DNA from: Oasisia sp. SBJ-2009
Lineage: Eukaryota > Annelida > Polychaeta > Sabellida > Siboglinidae
Assembly (NCBI GenBank): GCA_964017155.1
Contig: OZ024856.1
Location: forward strand, 12,443,625-12,507,624
Length of the DNA stretch: 64,000 bases
Direction: 5' to 3'
The notes beneath the pieces were generated by a model. That model was not told where the DNA came from. It ran no database searches and saw nothing but the letters and a program-made list of their open reading frames with translations. The stretch's first letter is position 1. Every line of letters begins with the position of its first letter. Made by a program: the position numbers and the translations under genes. Shown here one piece after another: positions 1 to 11,024 of the stretch.

Positions 1-459
1 CACTATACAGATTGCGTGGTGCAAGTTTCTTCTAATTAGACAGGTCTGTCTTACGTCCATCTGTGGATGTCAGTAATAATCAATGATCCCTTTCTGTGTT
101 GTTACAGCCGCCTGTCTATAGGGGCGTTGTCATATATATGAAGGCTGGGAGGTATCTGACTATAATCTGACTAGTACATGTGGGTATCAGCTGTTTTTCT
201 CCTGGGTGGTTTGAGTCTTGGACAACAAACTTTCTCGGAATAATCTACAAACATTCAGACAAAAACTAGTGTATTAATTTTTTTAATGTTGAGCTTAATT
301 GTATCATACATTTTGCTGCTGATCAGTTATGTGGGTTAATGCAATAAACCTGTTGAATTGAAACGAAGCGAAGCATCGGAGAGCTAGAGCCAGACCGAAG
401 ATGTGCACACTCTTGGCTTTTATCCCAGCTTTGAGATTACTCAAATTGCTTACAGAAAG
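1..459. other. Non-coding stretch, possible retroposon 3' tail
   Basis: I see no gene here. At about 330-365 an AATAAA-type signal is followed by a short TTGAATTGAAA run, which resembles the 3' tail of a LINE or SINE; a similar tail occurs near 6108-6126. No promoter or RNA gene could be supported. Confidence 0.35.
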
Positions 460-648
460 TGCTGTAATTTTACATCATCCACTGAGTGCTGTAATTTTAC
501 ACCCTCCACGTAGTGTTATAATTTTACACCCTCCACACATCGCTGTAATTTTACATCATCCACGTAGTGCTGTAATTTTACATCATCCACGGAGTGCTGT
601 AATTTTACATCCTCCATCGACTGCTGTAATTTTATATCCTCCATAGAA
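460..648. repeat. 27-bp minisatellite, about 7 units
   Basis: Seven units of 27 bp with core GCTGTAATTTTACATC and variants such as CACCCTCCAC. Because 27 is a multiple of three, the array is open on both strands and yields 9-residue peptide repeats. This is a by-product of the period; no splice sites or conserved domain suggest it is translated. Confidence 0.85.
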
Positions 649-659
649 GATCTTACAAC

Positions 660-1600
660 AACATTGGCAGCCACTGGACGTACGCATGAGCACTTTTGGT
701 GAGTACAACAAAAGATGAGAAAAACAGATCGACTTATCAGAGGTCTACGTCCAGCAGAAGTTGAATGGAGCCTGATTGAAGTAGAGGTCCAATAACTCGC
801 TTGACCTGAAATAGCAGACACAGTACAAAATGCAGATACAAGACGGCCTGTTCTGATTGGCTGTCGCAACGAGTACGAGAAGAGGGGCAATAAAATGAGG
901 ACATCGGCACAGAGTAATTTCGAACCGGATTCATGTCATCGGAGATGCGTTGACATTTCGAGCCGAAATCGCATTTCCACCGAGCCAATAACGACGCAAA
1001 CAATCTGTGTGGATTGAGCAGTTGACAGTGAATGTGTGGGCTGAAATACAATTAGAGGAATCGGATCAAAAGGAGGAGTCTATTGGGGATTTAGGTTGTC
1101 ACTCGGCCATACATAATGTAGTGAGAGACAATTCAACTGCTATTGGATTGAGCATTGGGAACAAGTTGCTAATCGTTGTGTAGTACAATGAAATTGTTGC
1201 TGGCTGCACACATGCTATATACATTGTAACGTTTGCGGTCTCCGGAAAGGACCGACTGTAAGGACCACAAAGGACCATTTTCTCACCACGTAGTGTATAG
1301 TAGTGAATATTTTATGTCCCAAGATGGTAGACCCCTTTTAAAGCTGACGGGCACCGTTGATCGCTTGTCTCTGGTGGCACATTCCCCTCTCCTCAGTCGG
1401 GATTAAGGTTAACCCGCCTTGAAGGAGTCGTTGTCCCCAGGGAATGGACTGCCGGAGGGGAAGGAACAGATCTGTCACACTGATCATTGGTCTTATTCCT
1501 GTGGCGAGACTCCTGCGATTAGATGCACACATCTACTTTCTTCTTCTTATGGTTAGCTCATCACTCTATGTTAGCCACATGTTTGTGACTAGAGCGAGCT
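660..1600. other. Non-coding stretch without recognised features
   Basis: No convincing exon, RNA gene or terminal-repeat pair was found. The few open frames are short, lack domain character and overlap on both strands. Parts may be old repeat sequence. Confidence 0.3.
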
Positions 1601-1611
1601 TGGATTTCAGA

Positions 1612-1862
1612 GTTGTCCTTCTCTAGAATTAGTGAGTCCACTACAGGTTACACATTTACCCCCTGTGTGCGATCTTTTACTTCCCCTGGCATAGACACCA
1701 GATAGAAGGGACCACCGGCTTTTAGTGTCTCTTCCAAAAGACACAGGCAAATGTGGGGTGAACAAAATTGCATAAGTTTCGAAATGGCGGTAGGTGGGAT
1801 TGAACCACCGTCCCCTCGATTGACAGTCCGGCACTTTACCGCGTGACCACCGCTCCTCACGG
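1612..1862 (-). mobile_element. tRNA-derived SINE, family A, minus copy
   Basis: Read on the minus strand, the head (about 1790-1862) has an A-box-like block (TGGTCACGCGGTAAAGTG), a CTGTCAA anticodon-loop-like block (apparent GTC) and a B box (GGTTCAATCCC). The body continues to a shared segment near 1620-1640 that reads TAATTCTAGAGAA. The same head and body recur on the plus strand at 55905-56205. Pol III boxes followed by a common tRNA-unrelated body indicate a SINE rather than a functional tRNA gene. Confidence 0.75.
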
Positions 1863-2259
1863 TGATGTGATGTGATGTAAGATCTGTGTACTAATGTGAC
1901 GTGGTCATTGTAAGTGCATCTCCTATGTGTGTCAAGGTCCATGTCTCTGTCTATGTTCTTTCTGTTCCTTGGGCCATTCACCTCTCAACTACCAATGTAA
2001 ACGTATTAGAAAGCATTAAGAACTTCATGCTTACATAATTTTGATATCCTATGCTTTTCTAGAATTTAAAAGGCCTTTCTCCTACCTTGCAATTTGATAA
2101 GCCTCCAGATGGTGCCACTGTAGACAAACGGATGGTTGTCAGCCAGAAGTGTTGTATCACAGCTTGCTACACACTGTAGGGGCATTGTGCCAGTCGGATC
2201 CAAGTTCACTTTTAATCCATCATCATTATTATGCATCAGTGAATTATTTTTATTATTAT

Positions 2260-2360
2260 TATATATAAAATTTATATAGCACTCTTTTCATGCGATAAAA
2301 CCTGCACAAAAGCGCTGTACATAATCAATAGATAATAAAATCCAGTAAAAATAACACTAT
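2260..2360. mobile_element. Short retroposon 3'-end relic
   Basis: A (TTA)n run is followed by TATATAGCACTC and AAAGCGCTGTACAT. The GCGCT-plus-TTATT arrangement matches the 3' tails at 26360-26400, 31555-31615 and 42285-42345. It is probably the tail of a degraded LINE or SINE. Confidence 0.4.
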
Positions 2361-2724
2361 TATATTAATCGTCACCTGTACATCGGATGACAAACTAAGG
2401 GTATAAATTATCACAATGTAATACAAGGAACTATGATTTAAAAATTACTATTTTCTGATGATTCAAAGTTACTGACCATTTACTAATGGCTCTATGTGGC
2501 GGGTCACATAAATGTCATTCTGCGGAAGTGATGAAGGAGACAGACTAATCCTCCCTTGTGTCTCAGTTTAGAACAGGCATTAGCAGGTTCTGTGAAACGA
2601 GCTGACAATAGCCGGGTTGGTGTGATGCCATTGTCAGTTCAAAATCGACGCATTATTTAACGGCCTCTTCCACTTCAGGGGAATGAGTTTTCCAAATAAT
2701 GGCGAGTGGCCAATCTGCCAGCCT

Positions 2725-3648
2725 GTCTGACACACCGTGCCAATCTGTGTGACACACCGTGCCAATCTGTGTGACACACCGTGCCAATCTGTGTGACACA
2801 CCGTGCCAGCCTGTGTGACACACCGTGCCAGCCTGTGTGACACACCGTGCCACCCTGTGTGACACACCCTGCCAGCCTGTGTGACACACCGTGCCGGCCT
2901 GTGTGACACACCGTGCCGGCCTGTGTGACACACCGTGCCGGCCTGTGAGACACACCATGCCGGCCTGTGTGACACACCGTGCCGGCCTGTGTGACACACC
3001 GTGCCGGCCTGTGAGACACACCGTGCCGGCCTGTGTGACACACCGTGGCAGTCTGTGTGACACACCGTGCCAGCCTGTGTGACACACCGTACCAGCCTGT
3101 GTGACACACCGTGCCAGCCTGTGTGACACACCGTGGCAGTCTGTGTGACACACCGTGGCAGTCTGTGTGACACACCATCGCAGTCTGTGTGACACACCGT
3201 GGCAGTCTGTGTGACACACCGTGCCAGCCTGTGTGACACACCGTGGCAGTGTGTGTGACACACCATGCCAGCCTGTGTGACACACCATGGAAGTCTGTGT
3301 GACACACCGTGCCAGCCTGTGTGACACACCGTGGCAGTCTGTGTGACACACCGTGGCAGTCTGTGTGACACACCGTGGCAGTCTGTGTGACACACCGTGG
3401 CAGTCTGTGTGACACACCGTGGCAGTCTGTGTGACACACCGTGCCAGCCTGTATGACACACCGTGGCAGTGTGTGTGACACACCATGCCAGCCTGTGTGA
3501 CACACCGTGGCAGTCTGTGTGACACACCATGCCAGCCTGTGTGACACACCGTGGCAGTCTGTGTGACACACCGTGGCAGTCTGTGTGACACACCGTGGCA
3601 GTCTGTGTGACACACCGTGGCAGTCTGTGTGACACACTGTGCCAGCCT
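2725..3648. repeat. 22-bp minisatellite, about 42 units
   Basis: A continuous array with unit GTGACACACCGTGCCAGCCT plus TGT and a few recurrent variants (CCGGCC, GGCAGTC, CCAATC). Variants are clustered: CCAATC and CCGGCC types at the left, GGCAGTC types at the right, as expected from local unit duplication. The period is not a multiple of three, yet all three minus frames stay open across it; these Cys/His-rich frames are repeat artefacts. Confidence 0.95.
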
Positions 3649-3664
3649 GCAGATGTGTAGTCTT

Positions 3665-4125
3665 AAACAATCAAGAGGTAGAACAGTCCTTTAAAACAAA
3701 ATTTAAGCTAAAGTCTTCCACCCCTGGCTTTGGCTCTTCAACACTGGATACCTTCAACAACTTCTACACCCGCATCAATCGTCAGAATTTGATGCCTATA
3801 TCTGTCAGTCCAACCCAGCTGTGCCACTCCCTCCTCCCTTCACTGTGCTAGAGCACGAGGTGAGAAAGCTATTCAAGCAGTAGAGCAGCAGGAAGGCAGC
3901 TAGTCCTGACGACGCTTCCACCTCCACACTGAAAGACTGCGCTAACGAATTAACACCTGCATTCACACACCTATTTATCGCCTCTCTCCATCAGCACACT
4001 GTGTCTGTCTGCTTTAAGGCACCAACCATAATTACTGTATCGAAGAAGCCCAAAGTGAAAGCGCTGAATGACTTCTGCCCCGTGGCTCTGACGTCAGTGG
4101 TGAAGGTGTTGGAGTTGTCCTACTG
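3665..4125 (+). pseudogene. LINE reverse-transcriptase relic, N-terminal part
   Basis: Translation across several frames gives phrases typical of the region ahead of the catalytic motif in jockey/CR1-group reverse transcriptases: a stretch like TLDTFNNFYTRI, then EVRKLF, a KAASPD-like block, and KKPKVKALNDFCPVALTS followed by VVKVLE. The frame changes and stops show that it is dead. It abuts the 22-bp array on its left and a SINE on its right, and lies upstream of the first visible synaptotagmin-like exon. Confidence 0.65.
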
Positions 4126-4134
4126 TGCTTGCTG

Positions 4135-4400
4135 CTCATGAAGCACAGTGGCACAGTGGTTCTAGCATCAGACTCGATCCTGAGAACCTGGATTCAAATC
4201 CTGCGTTAAATTGCTCCGAGGCAATTTTTTTTCATGCTGCGTTGCTCCATTTAGTCATCTGTATGGATGACTACCTCGCTATAGATATATGTGTGCAAAC
4301 AGTTTTGTGCAGTCATTACGGTGTGTCTGAAATCTTCCCACCCAGAGATGTCGAGATGGTATTCAGTTGGTTAGATCTGCCAGAGAGTAAAGTATAAATG
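4135..4400 (+). mobile_element. tRNA-derived SINE, family B, divergent copy
   Basis: The head carries A-box-like GCACAGTGGTTCTAGCATC and a B box (GGATTCAAATCC). The body shares phrases with the copy at 47210-47540: GACTACCTCGCTATAGA, GTCGAGATGGTATTCAGT and AGAGAGTAAAGT. It is more diverged than that copy, so it is probably an older insertion. Confidence 0.6.
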
Positions 4401-4700
4401 ACATTGAGCTATCTTAAGTGTGGATACTTTGTGTAGTGTGGATACTTTGTGTAGTGTATTGGTTCCCCCTTACTGGACTACATGTGAGATAGACCCTACA
4501 CTTGGACCCGTGATACACTAGGTATCTGGAATGCGCATGCGCACCATGTATGATGCAGCGAGTGGCTGGGAATAAAATATGCAGTGCACTTAAACTTGTG
4601 TTTGATTAGATTCGTTTCACATTCCAAAAACCGAGCCATTACAGAATGTGACACTTGACTATGTAAGAACTTCTCTATATCTGATTGTGGTCGTTTTCAG

Positions 4701-7700
4701 GAGCACCTGTTTGATGTGAGCGACCTCCAGGAGAGGGAGCCAGTGTTGATATCGAAGTGCGGGAGCATCGAGGCGACGTTCTCGTATGACCCGGCACACA
4801 ATCGCATGAACGTGACGGTCCACCAGGCCCGGGACATCCCCACCAAGGACCGTGGGGGCGCCAACAGCACCCAGGTGCGACTGCTGCTCCTGCCCTCGAA
4901 GAAAGTACGACACAAAACGAAAATAAAGATGGGCGACAACCCGGAATTCCAGGAGACGCTCTCGTTTAAAGTGCCACTCAGTGAGTCGATTACGTGTGTG
5001 TGCGTGCGCGTGCGTGCGTGTGTGTGTTGTATTTTGTTCTGTCCTCTGTTCAGTTCTGGTGCATACATGTTCTTGAAAATTTTCAAAACTGTTATATGGG
5101 TAGTATATGGTATATATGATACTGACATGAGATTTTCTTAACAGTATCGGGTGGTTTAATAAAATTAGATGCATAGATGTTTTTAGCTAAGTAGCATCAT
5201 TAGTACATGAATAACATGAAGTTGAGTAACTTGACCATTGTCATTGATACTATGATGTCCACATTATTTACAAATGCAGTCGTGAAAATGTGGTATCATT
5301 AGATATAATATTTACTTCTCCCAATCCATATTTTATTATAACTTTAATTCTACCATTTATGTGTTATAAACTGCATTAAGAAAGCCTACTCAGTTCCATT
5401 TTGCCCGTCTTGTTTAGGCAGTTTTATGGAAAAAAACAGACACGTTGTATCCACAAAAACACACTGGCTCTTTGTGCAGTGGTGTATGCTGTTAGTTTAA
5501 CCACCCAACAAAGTAATAACTTGGCTCAAGGAATCAATTCATGGAGATTATAAAAACAGGAATGTTTGTGACGTGACGTGATAAAGCAAGTGTGTGTTTG
5601 TTCCACAGAGGAGGCGAGTAACATGGGGGTGAGGTTCCGTCTCTACGGCTGTGAGCGGATGCGGAGGGAACGCATGATCGGGGAGTGTGTCGTCGGGTTC
5701 GCGTCATTCAGCCTCGACAGTGACGTGACACTCTGGCTGACACTGGAGCCTCGCAGCAACCTCAGTGTGGGTAACGTTTATATATATATATATATATAAT
5801 ATATATAGTATATATAATATATAAAATAAAAAATATATATAAAATATAACAACTATATAATATATATATATATATATAATATATATATAATATATATAAT
5901 ATATATAATATATATAATATATATAATATATAAAATATATATAAAATATATATAAAATATATAATATATATAATATTTATCGATCGCTGGTATTCATTTC
6001 AATATATCATATATACATCGTTGTAATGTAACTTTTATATATGTAACCTGTTTTTACTTTTATGTGTAAGCACCCATGAATTTACTTTGTAAATATATGT
6101 GGTGTTAAAATAAAATTGAATTGAAATATGTACATACGTAGAAAACAGGTGTAATGACTGTAATATACAGTGTGTGTGCACTGTGCGTGTGTTTGTATTT
6201 AATATTCATGCGGAAGAATAACACACGCCAGGTATTACTTGAAATAGGCCAAGTTAATGACATGTACTAAATCAAATGACACTGGTGACATAATGGAATG
6301 AGATGATGTCTGTAGACCACATGTGACCCTCCCTTGACTCTCCCGTGCCCCTTCATGGCCCGCCTTCATTAATTATTGCTAAATGTTAAATGCTACTTAC
6401 CGCTGGAATCCAGGCTCCTGTTTATTTCATGATATCCTCGCGGCAATTTGCCATGACTGGGGGAGACACTCACCACAAAACCATGGGCGTGGTGTGTCCA
6501 CAGCATCTGTGACAGAGTGACAGGGGACCACGACTGTCTCGCATAACCAGTTGTTCTCTTTTTTTCACCAGACTCCTCAAATGTCTGGAGGGGTCTAACA
6601 TTAATAATAATAATATATTTTATTTATTATAGAGCCACATCCAATTTCAAATTGTTCATGGCGTTTTACATACATTAATATCGTAAAATACAAATACACA
6701 CCAGAAGAAAAACACATAAATAAACTAGTGACATATAATTATAAACAATTATTTAAAAAAAATATAATAAAAACAATTATTTAAACTGAATAAATATATA
6801 AATAGGTTAAATAAAATATCGATAAAAGCACACAAACATTAAACTAAGCCGCGAGAACAGTCAGAAGAAATGTGTCTTTAGGCGTGCCTTGAAGGTGGCT
6901 AGACAGGCAGACATCTTATTGTTGTTAGGTAGAGCGTTCCATAAGGTCGCTGCTGCGACCACAAATGAGTTAATCCAGCTTAACATTGATCATTGTCCTA
7001 GAAATTGTCTTTCCCTTTACTGTTCTGGCATAGCTGTCTCCAGTCATCTCCACTTCCCTCTTGCATTCACTCCCAGTCACCACTTCTCTGTCAGTCCCTC
7101 CTAATCACAAAGATAATACATTAATGCCAACATACCCTAAGCTGTTTATGTAATTCAAAATAATCTCAGTGAGTCTGGATGTTAGTATATATAGGAATGT
7201 GTCAATACTGTATACCCATTCAGTATCCATGCAAAATAAGTACATAAAACAATATTATCATATACCATATTGTAATAATAAGCAAAAACCAACTACAAAC
7301 AAATTATGTAAGCTTTCACTGAAATGGAACACAATTATTCCACAACTTAAAAAATATATGTATTGATGTAACTGTTCTGGCCTGGAATTTGTTTACAGAA
7401 AATGCTCTGCTTTCTAGTATCTGCAGCTTGTCACAGGATGATTACAGCATCAACAAATTATATTTAAATTGCTATTGACACTGGAACTCAGAAATTAATA
7501 AAGTAAACAAATATGGGTTAAGTCCCATTTAAACCCCATCTCCACTACACTACTGTAATTATGGTGTGTTACTTACAACAGCTACAATTGAAAATGGTTG
7601 TTAGTATCAGTTTGTATTTACACATATACTTCACTCACAAGGTAGCACCAGCTTATCTATTTATTTTCTATAAATTTCACACACAGCTTCGACCAAACAT

Positions 7701-10640
7701 ATCAAGATCCCCGTAATATTTATTGTATTTTATACTTTGTGACTTTGACAGCACCCCTTATCCATGTGTTGTTATCCACAGGGGGGCGACTCAAAACTGG
7801 ATCTCGCGAGTCTGACTCGCAGCGACAGTGCATCGTCGACACAGTCCATGCAGCACGGGGGGATGCCGGAGTTGTTGATTGGTCTAGCCTACAACGGCAC
7901 CACTGGCCGACTGTCTGTGGAAGTGATCAAGGGCAGTAACTTCCGCAACATGGCCATGAACCGAGCACCAGGTAACTAACTACCCAGACAGCATGCAGAC
8001 GTTACAGTAATGTCTGCGTTTGATTTTGGTTACGGTTAAATCTCTAACGTTCCTGAAACTAGACCCAATAATAAGAAACTCGAACTCTCTCTCTGCCTTT
8101 AAGACGACATATATGCATCATGTTTTTAACTAGCAAACAGTGACGCATGATTCAATGAACAATTTTACTAAACATTTCATTATACGTTATATATGTATAT
8201 ATAAAATGCTATTTATATTGTTTTATAATTTATCTATTTATTATTATTTTTATTGTAATTTATTTATTTTTATTCACTATATTTTAACACATTATGCAAT
8301 GTATAAATAAGGTAGTCGATAAAATTGTTTCGTACATGCATAATTTTATTATGTTTTACAATACACTTGCGTTAGCAATCATGACCCTTAGGGAGATAAA
8401 ATGTACATTTTATAAGGTGAATAAATCGTGAATAAATATGTTTATTATTATGAAACGTACGTTTTTGGTTTTGTTATATAACTGAAACATTAGATTAACG
8501 TTAAAAAAATAACATTTGCATTAAACGTTAAACCAACGTTTCTGCTTAGAGTACATGAACGTTAGATTAATGTTTTGGATGCTGTCAAGATAACTACAGT
8601 ACATAGTTTATCTAAGAGTATGTTGCAGAGGCCACAAACCGGAATAATTTCTTATTAAAAGTGATCAATTAATTTGAAACAAATATACATTTTAGTCAAA
8701 TACATAGCAAAAATATCATGCATTTATTTGTGTATTAAATTATTTTATGTGTATTAACATATTTATGTTTCAATTCATTAATCTTGATTGTGATAGTTGT
8801 ACTTGGTACTACATGCACAGTGTAAACTGGATACCACGTTAGGGTTACGCAAGGAACTCGAGTAGGCCAATCGTAGTCGGTCAATGAGACTGACCATCTC
8901 CTCTTGCCTTGCAGACACGTACGTCAAACTGACCCTGATGTCCCCCAACGGTCAAGAGATTGCCCACAGTAAGACGTCCATCCGCCGTGGTCAGCCGAAC
9001 CCGCTGTACAAGGAGACATTTATGTACCAGGTGGCACTGTTCCAGCTGCCCGACGTCACGCTCATGGTGTCCGTGTACAACAAGAGGAGTATGAAGCGCA
9101 AGGAGATGATTGGCTGGTTTTCTCTAGGTGTGTATTTTGGTCATCAGTGAAATTCTCGCGGTCAATCGGCAAAATTTTAATGACCACAAAATTTGAGAAA
9201 TCATTCGAGTAGTTTTATGTATTTGAATATAAGAGAGACATAGGAATGTTTAAATAACTATACAGTACTGCTAGAAAGTAACTGGTACAATCACTTTGAC
9301 ATTCATTGTTGAACTAATAATACCGCTATACAAAAAATAGTTAGGCCTCATTTAGAATATTGCATACAGGCATGGAGGCCATATCGCAAGAAGGATATTG
9401 ATATACTAGAAAGAGTACAAAGGAGACCAACCAAAATGATACAAAAACTCAGGAATATTAGTTAGGAAATGCGTCTAAAAGAATGTGGATTATCAACACT
9501 AGAAACCAGGAGACTGACAGTAGATCAGATAGAAGTGTTTAAAATATTGAATGGGTATAAAAATATTGACAGAAATATTTTTTTCTCGGTTAAGGAAGAG
9601 AGAAGGACTAGAGGACATGGAATTACATTAGCAAAGAAGCAGTGTAGACTAGATATTAGAAAATTCTCATTTTCACAAAGAACAGTAAATGAATGGAACA
9701 GATTATCGGTTGATTGTGTAGGTGCTAGTAGTGTTAATATGTTTAAAAATAAAATCGACATATAGCTAAGAAGGGTGGGGTACATTTAGATAGATAGGCT
9801 GGTTGGACTCTCGATAAGCCAAAGGGCTTCCTTGTCCACCTGCCATCTAGAGTTAATTCTCTAAGTGGCAATCTTGTTAAATCTTGTTAAATTATTGTCC
9901 ATCTGCTAGGCAACAGCACTTCCAATTGTCAATCAAATTCATTAGTAATCCTCTAGAGGGCAAAACATTAAATTTGATTGACAATTGGGAGTGCTGTTTC
10001 CTGATAGGTAAATAGTAATTTACAAAATTAATTTCAGAGTGACTGGATCAGTTACTTTCTGGCAGTAGATAGTTGTATCTGAGGTAATGTCACAACAGGA
10101 AATACCTTAGCAGTGTACATAGATTTAATTCATTGTGTTTTCTTGTAACATAAGATTATTAAACATGCTGAAAATGTAATAGTTTTGCATGTTGTCAAAT
10201 GCGTCGTTTTCACCAAACTGAAATTGGTTTTGGTGATTCGTAAATTGCACATATTTATCTTAAAACATAATAAAAAAATTCATCAATCAGACAAGATTGT
10301 AACTGATTAATTTGTCAGAATTACAATTAATAAAAATATGATACTAAGTAAATTACAAATACTAATATGATCATATTTATATAAGTAAATTTATCAAACT
10401 AGTCAGACATCTGCTCCGAGACGCATCTACAGAATCAGTTAACCAGAACGACATTAACTATGTTGAATATATTGTTCATGGCTCCAAGAATGGTTTATTG
10501 TAGTATAATTTTACTTACTTTGGAGCATAATTGTCGATGATGAGTACGACGTTTCGACCCGTCATTGTTCACATACTGGTGTCCATGAAGAACACTAAAG
10601 TACTGACCCGTGAATCCAACTGGCACAAGAGAATGTGAAG

Positions 10641-10686
<46 letters not shown>

Positions 10687-11024
10687 AACAGAGAGCCCCT
10701 ACCATGAACAGAGACCAGGGATACCATCTGCCTGCCATCTACAATAAAATTATCCTGCCGAAATCTGAGGCAACACACGTGACACCAGTACGTGAACAAG
10801 GCCCGCAGATGACGGGTCGAAACGTCATACTCATCATCGACAATTAACCACCAAAGTAAGTTAAATTATACCACAATAAACGTTAACTATGCCTGATGGT
10901 TTTTCTTGGGGAAACTATTCCAGGTTACAACAACAGTGGGGAGGAGGAGTTGTCCCACTGGGACGACATGAGGGAGAACAAGGGGGATCAGGTCTGTCGG
11001 TGGCACGTCCTACTCGAGGCCTGA
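4701..11024 (+). CDS. SYT14/16: Synaptotagmin-14/16-like protein, 3' five coding exons (partial)
   Basis: Five exons join in frame to 313 residues plus stop: 4701-4980, 5609-5766, 7782-7971, 8915-9127 and 10924-11024. All have AG/GT borders with compatible phases (1, 0, 1, 1). The product is two C2 domains. The first starts near [10 protein letters not shown] and runs into [17 protein letters not shown]; the second starts near [10 protein letters not shown] and contains [29 protein letters not shown] and [15 protein letters not shown]. The C-terminus ([12 protein letters not shown] ... [11 protein letters not shown]) is diagnostic of SYT14/16. Members of this subfamily bind membranes without calcium and act in vesicle traffic. 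The usual C2 aspartates are absent here: NSTQVR replaces SDPYVK, and YNKRS lacks the DxD pair. N-terminal exons (membrane anchor and linker) were not found. Introns carry AT repeats, a LINE relic and a Penelope fragment. Confidence 0.9.
5778..5975. repeat. AT-rich microsatellite
   Basis: About 200 bp of TATA/ATAATATA repeats beginning 12 bp after the donor of the second visible synaptotagmin-like exon (donor at 5767). The array is impure, with interspersed AAAATATATA blocks. Confidence 0.9.
5980..6126 (+). mobile_element. Probable retroposon 3' end
   Basis: A short AT-rich segment ends in AAAATAAAATTGAATTGAAA, a polyadenylation-like signal followed by a short repeat tail of the kind LINEs and SINEs leave. 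It resembles the tail near 340-365. No coding part was recognised. Confidence 0.35.
6598..6975 (-). mobile_element. LINE 3' end, minus orientation
   Basis: On the minus strand, 6850-6970 translates to a run typical of the C-terminus of jockey/CR1-group LINE proteins: ATLWNALP, then a spacer, then [12 protein letters not shown]. The element ends in a (TTA)n tail, seen as AATAATAATAATA at 6600-6614. It lies in an intron of the synaptotagmin-like gene, antisense to it. Confidence 0.6.
9310..9780 (+). pseudogene. LINE polymerase C-terminal relic
   Basis: The + strand gives [26 protein letters not shown] and then, in the open frame 9469-9765, [53 protein letters not shown] and [10 protein letters not shown]. 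This is the familiar C-terminal region of jockey-like LINE polymerases. A stop near 9465 and the lack of catalytic RT motifs show a 5'-truncated dead copy in the last intron of the synaptotagmin-like gene. Confidence 0.75.
9908..10001. repeat. Foldback inverted repeat, 32-bp arms
   Basis: Arms at 9908-9939 and 9970-10001 are inverse complements with two mismatches; each contains CAATTGTCAATCAAATT or its complement. A 30-bp spacer separates them. It could be a tiny foldback transposon or a terminal hairpin of the adjacent LINE relic. Confidence 0.7.
10492..10881 (+). mobile_element. Penelope-like element fragment with inverted ends (copy A)
   Basis: Between inverted terminal segments (about 10492-10563 and 10791-10881, sharing TTGTCGATGATGAGTA and GTTTCGACCCGTC) lies the C-terminal part of a Penelope-like GIY-YIG protein: [10 protein letters not shown] before an AT repeat, then [20 protein letters not shown] after it. 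The same peptide is intact in copy B (57655-58200, minus strand). The (AT)n at about 10646-10684 sits where copy B encodes ERIKYIK, so the microsatellite has grown inside the coding part. The fragment is not functional. Confidence 0.75.
10646..10684. repeat. (AT)n microsatellite inside Penelope copy A
   Basis: An uninterrupted AT run of about 39 bp. Comparison with copy B at 57655-58200 suggests it grew from a short ATAAAATATATC-like segment of the Penelope coding sequence. Confidence 0.9.

Noticed and set aside
1780..1862. A tRNA-Asp-like gene (GTC anticodon loop) on the minus strand, also at 55907-55980
   Set aside because: Acceptor and anticodon stems pair poorly, and both copies continue into the same non-tRNA body, so they are SINE heads.
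2634..3670. Three overlapping minus-strand frames of 320-333 codons, Cys/His-rich
   Set aside because: They are produced entirely by the 22-bp array; all three frames are open at once and none has flanking exon structure.
10800..10830. Penelope copy A block CAGATGACGGGTCGAAACGTC as an active hammerhead
   Set aside because: The CUGANGA core is altered and no adequate stem II forms. Listed only as a degraded resemblance.
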